The translations under genes and the position numbers were made by a program. 52,194 bases of DNA from Streptomyces hydrogenans (GTDB taxonomy: Bacteria > Actinomycetota > Actinomycetes > Streptomycetales > Streptomycetaceae), in the NCBI RefSeq assembly GCF_014656075.1, contig NZ_BNBS01000020.1, forward strand, positions 1 to 52,194. The letters are read 5' to 3'. This document shows positions 25,228 to 34,301 of the stretch, piece after piece. How positions within the stretch are numbered: the stretch's first letter is position 1; every line of letters begins with the position of its first letter. The notes under the pieces were generated by a model that was not told the origin of the DNA, did no database searches, and was given only the letters and a program-made list of their open reading frames with translations.

Positions 25228-28200
25228 CTATCCTCCTATTCGCCTCCCGCTGCCCGCCTGAATCGCGCTGCGGAGCTTCGGAATTGATTCGTCAACGGCT
25301 CGGCGAACATCGTCGCCATTACTGACAGGGCCGTTGAAGTTGAATTCGACGTTGACGGCCTGTCCCTCGCCGCGGGCGCCCCTGATAGAGCCCCCGATGT
25401 CGCCGAAGGACATACGGAATCCGCGCGCGGCACCGCTTCCGGTGCTGAACGCGCCACCCGCCCAGGACTTGACGCTGGCCGCGTACGCGAGGCTCGCGCG
25501 GTGCGGCATCACCTGCTCACCGCCGCGCATCCTCATCAGCTCCGGGCCTTCCTCGCCGACCCACGTCCAACCGCGAGCGGCGCTGTTCGTGCCGACCGCG
25601 AGGTTGCCGGGGATGCCGAGGCCGGAGCCTCCAGCCAGGAAGTCCTGAACCTGCCACGCCGCCTGGGGCGAGAGCCCCGGATTGCCGATCTGCACGGCAT
25701 GGATGTGCTCGTTACCGGCCCAGGAGCCGCCCACTCGCGCCCAGGCGGCGAAGCCGTTGGCGAGCAGGGCCTGGAGCGTGGCCTCCGAGTACGGCAGGTC
25801 GACCACACCGGCTCCGGAGTGAGTACCGGCGCTGAGCGCGCCGTCGCTGTACTCGCCCTGGATGATGCTTCCGGTGTCGACGCCGGCTCGCTGCAACGCC
25901 TCCATGAGGCTTCCGCCCATGGCGACGCTGCCGGACCCCGGCCCGCCACCGCCACCAGCCGCCGCAGCAGCCTGAGCGGCTGCGAGGGCCTGGGCCGCCG
26001 CGATGGCCGCCTCGGTTGCCGCGATGAATTCCTCGATCTTGGCGATGGCCGCGTCGAGCTGCTCGATGATCGTGGCGACCATCTCGGTGAAGGCGGCCGA
26101 GACCTGCTCGCTCATGGTCTGAGCGGCAGCAGGCATCGTCGTCTGCATGTGCTCCTCGAACGGGATGAGCTGGCCATCCCGGATCAAGGTCCACTGCGCG
26201 AGCGACGTCGCCTGCATCGTGGTCCACGCCAGGTCGTGGGCCGTCTGCATCGTCACCGACATCTGCGGCATCGTGGTGCCCATGTGCAGCTCGGCCTCGG
26301 CGTAGGTCGTGTCCCGCATGATCGTCCACTGCGCGAGCGAAGTGGCGTTCATCGTGGTCCACGCCAGGTCGTGAGCCGTCTGCATCGCCAGCGACATCGC
26401 CGGCATCGTCGTCCCCATGTGCGTTTCCGCCGGGGTGTAGACCGTGGCGAGCTGCGCAGCCCACTGGGCCTGCGAAGTCGCCGTCATGGCAGTCCAGTTG
26501 GCGGTGGCCGAGGTGGCCATTGCCTCCAGGTTCATCGGGATCTGCACCCCGACCTCGTGACCGACTGCTGTGGTGGTCGCGGTGATCACGGGCTGGGCCG
26601 CGGAGCCGGCGCCGACCGTTCCCGTCCAGGCCGTCTGCACCGTCGTCAGCATGTGCTGCGCGGCGGCGATGATCGGCCCGAACCACCCCTCGACCTGCGG
26701 AGCACCGCTGAACGCCGTCATCTGCTCCAAAAGCGGAGACTGCATCGCCGCGGCCTCCGGCATCCCGGAAGCAGGGACCTCCGGCGTCACCAGAGGCGGC
26801 GCCATGTTGTCGAGGATGGCCGCGGTGTCGGTCGCGTCATAGACGGTCTCCCCGCCGGCGAAGTTGGCGTATCCGGGGCTGGTGATCAGCTCCGGGCCCT
26901 CTTCGCCGACCAGGTGGAGACCCGTCGTGGCGCTGGTGGTGCCGTCGGCGTAGGGGGAGCCAGGAACCTGGCCGCCGTACCGGGCCTTGATGTACCGGGC
27001 GGCGGCCGTCATGTTGGCCAGGGGGTCGAGAATGTTGTTCGGCAGGGACGGATCCCGGTACGCAGCGAACGTACTCGGAATCACCTGCATGAGGCCCTGG
27101 GAAGGCTGCCCCTTCATCGCGTTGGAGTCGGTCACGTTGATCGAGGCGGGGTTACCGCCGGACTCGGCCTGCATGAGAGCCAGGAACGCGCCAAGCTGAC
27201 TCGGGCTCAGGCCCGCACGCTGGAGAGCCTGCGCCGCGAGAGTCGACCACTGCTGGACGTTTCCACCGCCGCCTCCGGCACCCGGAAGTGTCGGAGGAGT
27301 AGCGGCAGCCGCCTTCTTCAGGATGAAGTCAGGGATAACATCGTCGGTGATCTTCTTACCGAAGCCGGCCGCGATCTTACCCATTCCTCCACCGATATCG
27401 AAGGAGCCGAACTCCTTAATCGGATCGGTCAGGGCTGTGGCGATGTGCTCCTTCTTGATTGCCGGAAGGACGAACTGCGCCAACATGCCAGCGATACCAA
27501 GCGCACCGGCTCCGGCCCCCGAAGATATTCCGGCCGTATTCCTGGCACCGCCGACAGCGACCGACGGGCGGCCGGTGTACGGAGCAGGCTGAACCGCGAT
27601 GGCTTCACGGTTCATTCCGGTGTCGGTCAGCTTGGACAGTTCCTCGATCGCCTGCCTGTCGTTGGGGTTCCTTTCGATCCTGTCCATCAGCTCTCGCCTG
27701 CGATCCGCCTGCGAAGACGAGCTGAGACCGTTGTCCACCTCGCCAGCAGCGCCGCCGCCACCACCGAAGAGGTTGGCGATAGCGCCCGCGATCCCCGCGA
27801 GCGGGGAAAGGCCACGGTAGACGTTGAGCAGGATCTTGCCGATGTGAGGCGCGAGCATGCCCATGACGTCGATACCGCCACCGCCGCCGCCACCCACGCC
27901 CAGGCCGCTGCCCCCGGCCCTGAACGAGGCCACCTGCGCCGCCGCCTGGGGCGACAGCTCCGGGTGGTTCATCAGGACCGCGTGGATGTGCGGAGACATG
28001 CCCTCGGCCGGGCCACGGATCCACGCGGCGAAGCCAGCCGCGATGAGCCGCTGAAGGACCGCCGGAGAAGTGGATGCGATGTCAACCGCACCGCCGCCAA
28101 GGTGAGTTCCAGCGGACAGTGATCCGTTGGAGTGTTCGCCCTGGGTGACCATGCCGAGAGAGACGCCAGCTCGCGACAGTGCCGCAGCCGTCATACCGCC

Positions 28201-30960
28201 GACGGCGAAGAGCTGGTTGCCGAACGCGTCGAAGTTGCCCGCTCCCCTGCCGGCGCCACGGTGACCCGCGAACTTCCGGTTGGCCGAGTTGACGAAGCCA
28301 GGCCCGCCCAGGCCGCGAACAGCCTCGGGGGTCAGGACACCCTCACCCTTCGAGAGCACCGCCGGGACCGTGTCCCTGCCCGGCGCATAGCCGGAAAGGG
28401 TTCCGCCGTTACGGAGATTGACCGTACCCCCCTTGGCAAAGGTGGGGACCGACACCTCGCCGATCTCGCCGATTTTCACGTCGAGACTGAGGAACCCGGT
28501 GATGTTGTTGAAGCCCTTGATCAGGCCGTTGATGATCTTAATGACGCCGTTGACGGCCTTGCCGATGATATCGGCGATCGCATTCCATATCTTGCGAGCG
28601 ATATCCCGGACGGTGTTCCAGGTCTCTTCCCAGGCCGTCTTGAGGGTGTTGGAGAACGTATCCCATGCCGTCTTCACGGCATTGAGCAACGCTTCCCATG
28701 CCGACTTGACGGATTCCCAGATCGTGGCCGCGGTTTCCTTGATCCAGTTCCAGACCGTCTGCCACACCGACTTGAGCGCCTCGGAGACCGTATCCCACGC
28801 CGTCTTGATGGCGTTGAGGAAAGCCTCCCAGGCCGTCTTCAGTGCATTCCAGACAGTCTCGGCCGCCGTCTTGATGGCGTTCCAGACCGTGTCCCACGCC
28901 GTCTTCAGAGCCGTGGAGACCGTAGTCCAGATGGTCTGAACCGCCGTCAGGAATGCCTGCCACGCTGTCTTCAGCGCGTTCCACACCGTCTCGGCAGCCG
29001 TCTTCAGTGCGTTCCAGACGGTGTCCCAGGCCGTCTTCAGAGCCGTCGACACCGTCGTCCAGGCGGTCTGAATTGCCGTCAGGACTGCCTGCCACGCCGT
29101 CTTCAGCGCGTTCCAGACAGTCTCAGCGGCCGTCTTCAGTGCGTTCCATACCGTGTTCCACGCCGTCGAGAGCGCCGTGGAGACCGTCGTCCAGATGGTC
29201 TGGAGCCCCTGGATGAAGGCGTTCCACGCCGTCTTCAGCGCGTTCCACACCGTCTCGGCAGCCGTCTTGATGGCGTTCCAGACCGTGTTCCAGGCGGTGG
29301 ACAGGGCGCCCCCGACCGCAGTCCAGGCAGTGGAGAAAGCGGTACAGACCGCATTCCAGGCCGTCTTGATCGCGTTCCAGACCGCCTCGGCGGCCGTCTT
29401 CAACCCGTTCCAGACCGTGTTCCACGCCGTGGTGAGAGCCGTGGAAACCGCCGTCCAAGCGGTAGCGAAAGCGGTACACACCGCGTTCCAGGCCGTCTTG
29501 ATGGCGTTCCACACCGTCTCGGCCGCCGTCTTGATGGCGTTCCAGACCGTGTTCCAGGCCGTGGACAGGGCGCCACTGACCGTCTGCCACGCCGTAGAGA
29601 AGGCCGAGCAGACTGCCTGCCAGGCCGTCTGTAGCGCGTTCCAGACGGTCTCGGCGGCCGTCTTCATCGCGTTCCAGGTCGCGTTCCAGGCGGTGCCCAG
29701 GGCGGCCTTGACGGTGTCCCAGTGCTTGACCAGCATGAACAGCGCCGCGCCGAGGGCCACGATGGCCAGGACAACCCATGTGATCGGGTTGGCCAGGAGA
29801 GCCGCAGTGAACGCCCAGACAAGGGGGACGAGGGTGACGAGACCGGCGATCAGCTTGGCGACAGTGAAAGCCGCCATGGCCACCTTCCAGGCCACGAAAC
29901 CCTTGACGATCAGCTCGATCCAGCTGGGCGGCAGGGCCGCAACGAGCTGGAGGATCGCTGTGACGAGGCCGAGCGAGAACGGCCCCAACTCCTTGAGCGC
30001 CTGGCCGATGACCCGCAGTGCGTCTCCGAGAACGCGGAAGAACTCCCGCACCTGGGGGCCGTTCTCGCGGACGTATGCCAGAAAGCGCTGGAAACCTCCG
30101 CCGTCGGACCACGCCTTCAGGGCGGCGGCGCCGTTCTTGAGGCTCTCCGTGAGAGCCACGCCGTTCGGGAGGAACGCGCGGAACGCGTCGCCCAGGACGT
30201 TGATGACGTCCTTGCCGGCGGCGACGAGGTTCTGGAGCGCGGGAACCGCCGACGTCTTGATCAGGTCGGCGTACTTCTTGGCGCTGTCGCCCTTCATCCA
30301 GGTCTCGAAGTCCTTCGAGACCTTGAGGATGGTGGGGTGGAGAGCGTCGATGATGGGCTTGAGTAGCCCGATGCCTGCTGTGAGCCCCCGCACCACGTTC
30401 GTGGCCGTGGCGAGGGTCTTGTCCTTCGTCTGGTCGATCAGCTTCTTCCAGGCGGCCGACATCTGGTCGGTCGCCGTGATGAAGCTGCGCTGCGTCGGCG
30501 AAAGCGCCCGAAGGGAGGCGTCCAGCTCCTTCTGGGTGGCCGCGATCTCCTTGAGCTGCTTCCGGTAGGCCTCGGTGCCCGGCGTGAGGCCGGCCAGGAC
30601 GGCCTTCTGCTTGTCCAGCTCGGAGCGGAGCTTGGAGATGTTGTCCTTCGCGGCGAGGGTCTCCGTGATGGCGCCCTTCATCGCGGCGCCGTACGCCGCG
30701 AGTCCGGTGCCGACCGAAGCGCCCATCGCCGCACCCGCGGCGCCTATCGCAGCGAGGTTGGCGGCGATAGGCACCAGGGCGGGGGCGAAGACGGCGGCGG
30801 CCTTGGTGGCGAGGATGATGCGCCCGGACCACGAATTGAGCGAGTTCGTCGAGCTGCGAATGCTGCCGTCGAACTCACGGATATCCCGAGCCGCATCCCG
30901 GATTCCGCTGCCGTCGTAACGGGTGAAGATGGAGAATCCCAGACTGCGAACCGTGGCCAT
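25228..30960 (-). CDS. Tape measure protein with SLT and two M15-like domains
   Basis: A 1,910-residue tape measure that sets tail length and enters the envelope at infection. The N-terminal 330 residues are helical; hydrophobic segments lie near 335-415. Eight 44-residue repeats, each four 11-residue units, span about 420-780. Then come an M15-like domain (GTHLGGGAVDIA, PHIHAV) near 955, a transglycosylase-like domain near 1265 (LMQAESGGNP, GLMQVIPSTF), a helical region, and a second M15-like domain near 1715 (GTHSGAGVVDL, EHIHAV). GGAGG and the AACTGAATA element precede the ATG. The gene length predicts a long tail. Confidence 0.95.
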   Translation of the reverse strand: MATVRSLGFSIFTRYDGSGIRDAARDIREFDGSIRSSTNSLNSWSGRIILATKAAAVFAPALVPIAANLAAIGAAGAAMGASVGTGLAAYGAAMKGAITETLAAKDNISKLRSELDKQKAVLAGLTPGTEAYRKQLKEIAATQKELDASLRALSPTQRSFITATDQMSAAWKKLIDQTKDKTLATATNVVRGLTAGIGLLKPIIDALHPTILKVSKDFETWMKGDSAKKYADLIKTSAVPALQNLVAAGKDVINVLGDAFRAFLPNGVALTESLKNGAAALKAWSDGGGFQRFLAYVRENGPQVREFFRVLGDALRVIGQALKELGPFSLGLVTAILQLVAALPPSWIELIVKGFVAWKVAMAAFTVAKLIAGLVTLVPLVWAFTAALLANPITWVVLAIVALGAALFMLVKHWDTVKAALGTAWNATWNAMKTAAETVWNALQTAWQAVCSAFSTAWQTVSGALSTAWNTVWNAIKTAAETVWNAIKTAWNAVCTAFATAWTAVSTALTTAWNTVWNGLKTAAEAVWNAIKTAWNAVCTAFSTAWTAVGGALSTAWNTVWNAIKTAAETVWNALKTAWNAFIQGLQTIWTTVSTALSTAWNTVWNALKTAAETVWNALKTAWQAVLTAIQTAWTTVSTALKTAWDTVWNALKTAAETVWNALKTAWQAFLTAVQTIWTTVSTALKTAWDTVWNAIKTAAETVWNALKTAWEAFLNAIKTAWDTVSEALKSVWQTVWNWIKETAATIWESVKSAWEALLNAVKTAWDTFSNTLKTAWEETWNTVRDIARKIWNAIADIIGKAVNGVIKIINGLIKGFNNITGFLSLDVKIGEIGEVSVPTFAKGGTVNLRNGGTLSGYAPGRDTVPAVLSKGEGVLTPEAVRGLGGPGFVNSANRKFAGHRGAGRGAGNFDAFGNQLFAVGGMTAAALSRAGVSLGMVTQGEHSNGSLSAGTHLGGGAVDIASTSPAVLQRLIAAGFAAWIRGPAEGMSPHIHAVLMNHPELSPQAAAQVASFRAGGSGLGVGGGGGGGIDVMGMLAPHIGKILLNVYRGLSPLAGIAGAIANLFGGGGGAAGEVDNGLSSSSQADRRRELMDRIERNPNDRQAIEELSKLTDTGMNREAIAVQPAPYTGRPSVAVGGARNTAGISSGAGAGALGIAGMLAQFVLPAIKKEHIATALTDPIKEFGSFDIGGGMGKIAAGFGKKITDDVIPDFILKKAAAATPPTLPGAGGGGGNVQQWSTLAAQALQRAGLSPSQLGAFLALMQAESGGNPASINVTDSNAMKGQPSQGLMQVIPSTFAAYRDPSLPNNILDPLANMTAAARYIKARYGGQVPGSPYADGTTSATTGLHLVGEEGPELITSPGYANFAGGETVYDATDTAAILDNMAPPLVTPEVPASGMPEAAAMQSPLLEQMTAFSGAPQVEGWFGPIIAAAQHMLTTVQTAWTGTVGAGSAAQPVITATTTAVGHEVGVQIPMNLEAMATSATANWTAMTATSQAQWAAQLATVYTPAETHMGTTMPAMSLAMQTAHDLAWTTMNATSLAQWTIMRDTTYAEAELHMGTTMPQMSVTMQTAHDLAWTTMQATSLAQWTLIRDGQLIPFEEHMQTTMPAAAQTMSEQVSAAFTEMVATIIEQLDAAIAKIEEFIAATEAAIAAAQALAAAQAAAAAGGGGGPGSGSVAMGGSLMEALQRAGVDTGSIIQGEYSDGALSAGTHSGAGVVDLPYSEATLQALLANGFAAWARVGGSWAGNEHIHAVQIGNPGLSPQAAWQVQDFLAGGSGLGIPGNLAVGTNSAARGWTWVGEEGPELMRMRGGEQVMPHRASLAYAASVKSWAGGAFSTGSGAARGFRMSFGDIGGSIRGARGEGQAVNVEFNFNGPVSNGDDVRRAVDESIPKLRSAIQAGSGRRIGG
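28600..29700 (-). repeat. Tape-measure 132-bp/33-bp repeat array
   Basis: Eight tandem protein units of 44 residues, each built from four 11-residue units such as TAWDTVWNALK, TAAETVWNALK, TAWQAFLTAVQ and TIWTTVSTALK. At the DNA level this is a 33-bp periodic array in 132-bp units, with the central units most alike. The 11-residue period predicts a hendecad (right-handed) coiled coil. Confidence 0.9.
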
Positions 30961-30973
30961 CGGAGATCCTCCA

Positions 30974-30982
30974 TATTCAGTT
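30974..30982 (-). promoter_or_regulatory. AACTGAATA start-associated element
   Basis: Copy 13 nt before the tape measure ATG, with GGAGG in between. Confidence 0.6.
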
Positions 30983-31343
30983 ATGTTGAAGAAGGTGGAG
31001 CGAAGGGGTCGTTCGCCGGGTCGTAACCCGACGGGTCCCGCTTCCGCTCTTCGTCGTCTTCGTCGTCTTCTTCGCTGTCCTCGCCCCAGTCGGGGGGCGG
31101 GTTATACAGCTCCTCGGGCCGAAGGACTTTCCGGAACTTTCCGGCCGGATTCTTCTTGCCCCTCTTGGTGATGGCTGCGCCAGTCAGGAGATTGTTGATC
31201 TGGATCAGTTCATGGATCTCGCAGAGCATTTCTCGCTCATACGATGAATCGAGAGATCCGGCAGCCCGCTCGTACGCTTCCCATTCCTTGTATTCGCGGG
31301 CTGTCATGCTCGCCATCATTCGGTCCACGTCCGGACGGCGCAT
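30981..31343 (-). CDS. Tail assembly chaperone, frameshifted C-terminal part (GT)
   Basis: The frame encodes 120 residues from an ATG at 31343 (MRRPDVDRMMASMTAREYKE) and is rich in Asp/Glu at the C-terminus. It is open upstream without a stop across the end of the preceding chaperone gene, in the -1 frame. The upstream codons read RRFKFRLALA, giving FRLALAMRRPDVDRMM, which is a typical chaperone C-terminal domain. So the natural product is most likely a -1 frameshift fusion with the gene at 31352-31780 rather than a separate protein. It lies just before the tape measure gene, as usual. Confidence 0.8.
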   Translation of the reverse strand: MRRPDVDRMMASMTAREYKEWEAYERAAGSLDSSYEREMLCEIHELIQINNLLTGAAITKRGKKNPAGKFRKVLRPEELYNPPPDWGEDSEEDDEDDEERKRDPSGYDPANDPFAPPSST

Positions 31344-31351
31344 CGCGAGGG

Positions 31352-31780
31352 CTAGTCGGAACTTGAATCGTCGGTCCGGGCGTCGTCGAAATCCCCTTCG
31401 ATCTCCTTGAGGTCGTCCTCGGAGAAGGCGGACATCTCGTTGATCTTGTTGAAGACGCGCTGAAGGCCGGCCGCCGGGAGGTCGCCGAGGGTCTTGATGT
31501 CGTGCTTGGTGAAGAGCTGCTTTCCTTCACCGTCGACCGCGGCGAGCTGTACCAGCCGGGCCCGGAAGTTCTCGTTGTTGAGCTGCTGACGGCCGCCGCG
31601 AGTCACCTTGACCATGGAAGACTCGAAATCGTCGCGCTCCTTCGCGCTGAGCATCTTCAGGCGGATCTTTCCGCCACCCCACTCGGGGACGACCAGCTCG
31701 TCGATGACGAGAGTCGGCTGCTCCAGGATGGCGCCGGCGGTCAGGAAGCCGTTCTCATCCAGGCGGAATTCGTAAGCCAC
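31352..31780 (-). CDS. Tail assembly chaperone (G)
   Basis: A 142-residue protein starting with GTG (MAYEFRLDENGFL). It has a beta-rich N-terminal part with VVPEWGGGKIRLKML and an acidic C-terminus (FDDARTDDSSSD). By position between the major tail protein and the tape measure it is the short tail assembly chaperone. Near its end the codons GAA GGG GAT TTC (31388-31399) include a TTT/TTC slip possibility for the P-site tRNA; the exact slip site is not certain. GGAGAG and the AACTGAATA element precede the start. Confidence 0.8.
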   Translation of the reverse strand: MAYEFRLDENGFLTAGAILEQPTLVIDELVVPEWGGGKIRLKMLSAKERDDFESSMVKVTRGGRQQLNNENFRARLVQLAAVDGEGKQLFTKHDIKTLGDLPAAGLQRVFNKINEMSAFSEDDLKEIEGDFDDARTDDSSSD

Positions 31781-31791
31781 GGGTCTCTCCG

Positions 31792-31800
31792 TATTCAGTT
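31792..31800 (-). promoter_or_regulatory. AACTGAATA start-associated element
   Basis: Copy 11 nt before the GTG of the tail chaperone gene. Confidence 0.6.
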
Positions 31801-31875
31801 GTTTCGCGGATCGTGTACGGGTCTGAAGGCGACGAGGGGGACCCGCGCACCCCTCGTCGCCTGTCTGTGTTGCGA

Positions 31876-32358
31876 TCAGCCGAGCCGGTTGATCGCAAAA
31901 TCAAGGGCACGGGCTAGCCGTGCCTCGATGTCGTCTCCGCTGTCGCCGATCGTGTCCGTGAACCAACCGGACCTGACAGGCCGGGACTGGAACCAGAAAT
32001 CCCTGTTACCGAAGAGCGGATGCCTCCAGCCCTTTTCGGTGTCCATTCCGCGAGGGATAGGGCGCTCGGGATTCGTGTTCATCTCGGAGAAGATGCGGAA
32101 GTAGGCGCTGCCCTTGGTGCTGACGCCCTTTCGGACGCCGACGCCGGAGGCAACACGGCCGCGGAGGCCGGTGTGGCCGGCCGGGCCGCCCTGGACATCC
32201 ACGCGCAGGGCGGCGGCCTTCACGCGCCGGACCACGGGGTCGATGGCATCGTCCATCTCCGCTTCGAGCCAGTCAGGGAGCTGGTTCTCGACGACACGGA
32301 GTTCGGCGGCCACGACTTTCCACTCGGGGCCGGGGACGATCCAGGCGCGCGTAGGCAT
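31876..32358 (-). CDS. Head-tail joining/tail component
   Basis: A 160-residue protein with an amphipathic N-terminal helix region (LEAEMDDAIDPVVRRVKAAAL) and a Gly-rich central part (GLRGRVASGVGVRKG), in the style of HK97 gp10-like proteins. The C-terminal half contains RPIPRGMDTEKGWRHPLFG and FWFQSRPVRSGWF. It lies between the major tail protein and the chaperones, which is unusual for gp10-like genes, so the exact role is uncertain. Confidence 0.6.
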   Translation of the reverse strand: MPTRAWIVPGPEWKVVAAELRVVENQLPDWLEAEMDDAIDPVVRRVKAAALRVDVQGGPAGHTGLRGRVASGVGVRKGVSTKGSAYFRIFSEMNTNPERPIPRGMDTEKGWRHPLFGNRDFWFQSRPVRSGWFTDTIGDSGDDIEARLARALDFAINRLG

Positions 32359-32361
32359 CGG

Positions 32362-32778
32362 CTACGACGTCGCGCGAGTGAAGGTGCCTCGCTGGACGTT
32401 GAAGGTGACCTCGGTCTCGGAGAGGTCGCCAACGTCACCGGAGAGCGGCTGGTACTCCAGCAGGATGCAGGTACCGGTGTACCGGGGGTTGGACGCGGAG
32501 ACCGCGCCGGACCGGGGCCGGATCTCGACCGTGAACTCGATCTCCGTGTCCCACAGAGGGAAGAGGACGTCATCGACGCTCGCCGCGGCGAAGTCCTGCT
32601 GGAAGGTGACGGTGAAGGAGTTGTCCTGGAGGCCGTGGACGCGCTCACGGCCGGAGCCGGAGAAGTTGGTCGTTTCGACTTCGTCCTTGGACATCTGGAT
32701 TTCGCAGGAGCTGACGTGGTCCGAGAAGTTGGTGCCGTTCACCACCACGTAGCAGTCCCGCAGAACGAGCTTGGGCAT
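32362..32778 (-). CDS. Major tail (tube) protein
   Basis: A 138-residue beta-rich protein (MPKLVLRDCYVVVNGTNFSD) with the alternating strands and GTFTRATS end expected of a siphovirus tail-tube protein. The pattern of a CEIQMSKDEVETTNFSG strand followed by FTVTFQQDF is typical. It is expressed at high level from a GAAGGA ribosome site with two copies of the AACTGAATA element upstream. Position before the chaperones and tape measure supports the call. Confidence 0.75.
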   Translation of the reverse strand: MPKLVLRDCYVVVNGTNFSDHVSSCEIQMSKDEVETTNFSGSGRERVHGLQDNSFTVTFQQDFAAASVDDVLFPLWDTEIEFTVEIRPRSGAVSASNPRYTGTCILLEYQPLSGDVGDLSETEVTFNVQRGTFTRATS

Positions 32779-32791
32779 TCTGGTTCCTTCG

Positions 32792-32811
32792 TATTCAGTT
32801 GTTATTCAGTT
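32792..32811 (-). promoter_or_regulatory. Double AACTGAATA start-associated element
   Basis: Two copies (32792-32800 and 32803-32811), the nearer one 13 nt before the major tail protein ATG. Confidence 0.6.
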
Positions 32812-32825
32812 GTGGTGGTGGGGCT

Positions 32826-33176
32826 TTACCCCATGCGGACGATCGCGACCGTCACGTCAGCAACCGCCGGCGTGACGAGAAGAACCGCGCGACCGACACC
32901 GGCCTCGACGTTGTCCGCGTACTCCTTGCGGAGCGGGATCCACAGTTCCCCGTTGGTAGCGGCGAGGGTGTAGGCCTTGTTCGGGTAGGCATCACCGCTG
33001 GAAAGCGTGATGTGGTCCATTTCGACCGTGACGGTGCGGGTCGACGCGTTCGTGTTCTTGTAGACCGCGAACGTGTTGGTTCCGTTTCCGACTTCCGCGT
33101 AGTCCGTGGCAGCAGCCGCTCCGAAAGTCGGTGCAGTGCCAGCGGCCACAATGTTCTGAGTGGTCAGAGCAGCCAT
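32826..33176 (-). CDS. Putative virion structural protein
   Basis: A 116-residue beta-rich protein with low charge (TQNIVAAGTAPTFGAAAATD at the N-terminus, TLAATNGELWIPL in the middle). The composition fits a small decoration or tail protein. It lies between the tail terminator and the major tail protein. No family recognised. Confidence 0.6.
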   Translation of the reverse strand: MAALTTQNIVAAGTAPTFGAAAATDYAEVGNGTNTFAVYKNTNASTRTVTVEMDHITLSSGDAYPNKAYTLAATNGELWIPLRKEYADNVEAGVGRAVLLVTPAVADVTVAIVRMG

Positions 33177-33203
33177 GCGGCTTTTCCTTTCTAAGGCACG
33201 CCG

Positions 33204-33659
33204 CTAGAAGGCATGCACCTTTACCTGTAGTGCGGCGCCCACGTGCGGAACGCGCACCATGTCGTACTGGCCGTGGTACTCGCTTACGCCGGTCACCATG
33301 GCGTCAACATCTCCGAGGCCGAGGTCGGACGTATTCCAGATGGCCTGGCGTACGCTCAGCTCGCCCTCTTTGTCGATGAACCTGTCGAGCTGCTGCTGCC
33401 CGCTGTCCTCGTCCGTGCGGGAACACAGGACGATGAGCTGGAAGGACCAGATCTCGGTGCCGCGATTCATGGTCATGGCGAAATCGCCGGCCTTGTTGTC
33501 GCGTCCGCCGCCACCAGGCATCACCATCGCGCAGGGCAGACTGACCGTGCCCTTGACGTACGGATAGCAGTAGAGGGTGCCAGCCTCTTCGTCGTTGGAA
33601 TTGACGTAGGCGCGCACCGTATCGGCGAGAGCCGTACGGATCTGTTCCAGACTGGACAT
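33204..33659 (-). CDS. Tail terminator/completion protein
   Basis: A 151-residue protein beginning LEQIRTALADTVRAYV with a beta-rich core (CYPYVKGTVSLPCAMVMPGG, then WSFQLIVLCSRTDEDSGQQQ and LDRFID). This is the usual pattern of the actinophage tail terminator/completion family (gpU-like fold). It ends tail-tube growth and joins the tail to the head. Adjacent to the connector gene. Confidence 0.68.
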   Translation of the reverse strand: MSSLEQIRTALADTVRAYVNSNDEEAGTLYCYPYVKGTVSLPCAMVMPGGGGRDNKAGDFAMTMNRGTEIWSFQLIVLCSRTDEDSGQQQLDRFIDKEGELSVRQAIWNTSDLGLGDVDAMVTGVSEYHGQYDMVRVPHVGAALQVKVHAF

Positions 33660-33665
33660 GCGGGA

Positions 33666-34298
33666 TTACCCAATCAGCAGGCGGGTTTTGGAGTAGGGGG
33701 CGAGCTTGCTGACCGCGAGCTTGTTCTGTCGGACGCGCACGATGCCGAATTCGTCCAGCCCGAGGACACCGAACGGGGCGTCCTTCAATTTCCAGGTCTC
33801 GGCCGCCATGATTCGACAGGCAGCACGCACAGGAGGCGGGACGTCCGCCCAGCCCCATCTGGCGGTGACCTGGAGCGTGCGGGACCGGCCGCCGTAGTGA
33901 CACGGGAAGGTGGTCCCGCTGAGCAGACGGATCCGGTAGAAGGGCCAGCCCTCCATGCCGTCGACCACGCCGTTCGCGGGGCTCAGCTCGTACTGCTGGG
34001 GCGACAGGATGGTCGCGAAGCTGCCGTCGCCGCTCGTGTCGAGCCTCACCACCAGGCCGGTGGCTGTGTGGAAGTCGTCCACCATGGCGTAGTCGCGGCC
34101 CGCGGGCTCGAACTCCCGGGGTGTCGCCGAGTCCGACCTGTTGAACTGGCGGGCGCAGTAGGCCTCGATCTCCCGGCTGGCAGATTCGAGGGCGTCCGTG
34201 AGCTGGGCGTCCTGGCCGGTCAGGGTCGCATTCGCCTGACCGACCAGGTAGGCCTTGAACTCGGCGAGGTCGACGTAGGGGTCGCCTATGCCGCCCAC
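33666..34298 (-). CDS. Head-tail connector (gp6-like adaptor)
   Basis: A 210-residue protein with an N-terminal helical part (YVDLAEFKAYLVGQ, then LTDALESASREIEAYCARQF) typical of HK97 gp6-like adaptors, a middle beta insertion (HTATGLVVRLDTSGDGSF), and a C-terminal WGWADVPPPVRAACRIMAAE helix found in these proteins. It follows the capsid gene region as expected. Confidence 0.78.
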   Translation of the reverse strand: MGGIGDPYVDLAEFKAYLVGQANATLTGQDAQLTDALESASREIEAYCARQFNRSDSATPREFEPAGRDYAMVDDFHTATGLVVRLDTSGDGSFATILSPQQYELSPANGVVDGMEGWPFYRIRLLSGTTFPCHYGGRSRTLQVTARWGWADVPPPVRAACRIMAAETWKLKDAPFGVLGLDEFGIVRVRQNKLAVSKLAPYSKTRLLIG

Positions 34299-34301
34299 GG
34301 C

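Noticed and set aside
25501..28122. 873-codon plus-strand frame opposite the tape measure
   Set aside because: Antisense shadow with Arg/Gly/His-rich sequence and no recognisable domain.
28600..29700. CRISPR-like regular repeats
   Set aside because: The 33-bp periodicity is coding hendecad repeat of the tape measure, with no unique spacers and no cas genes.
31876..32358. A contractile-tail or sheath gene near the tail tube
   Set aside because: No sheath-like protein or baseplate wedge genes anywhere; the region fits a long flexible tail.
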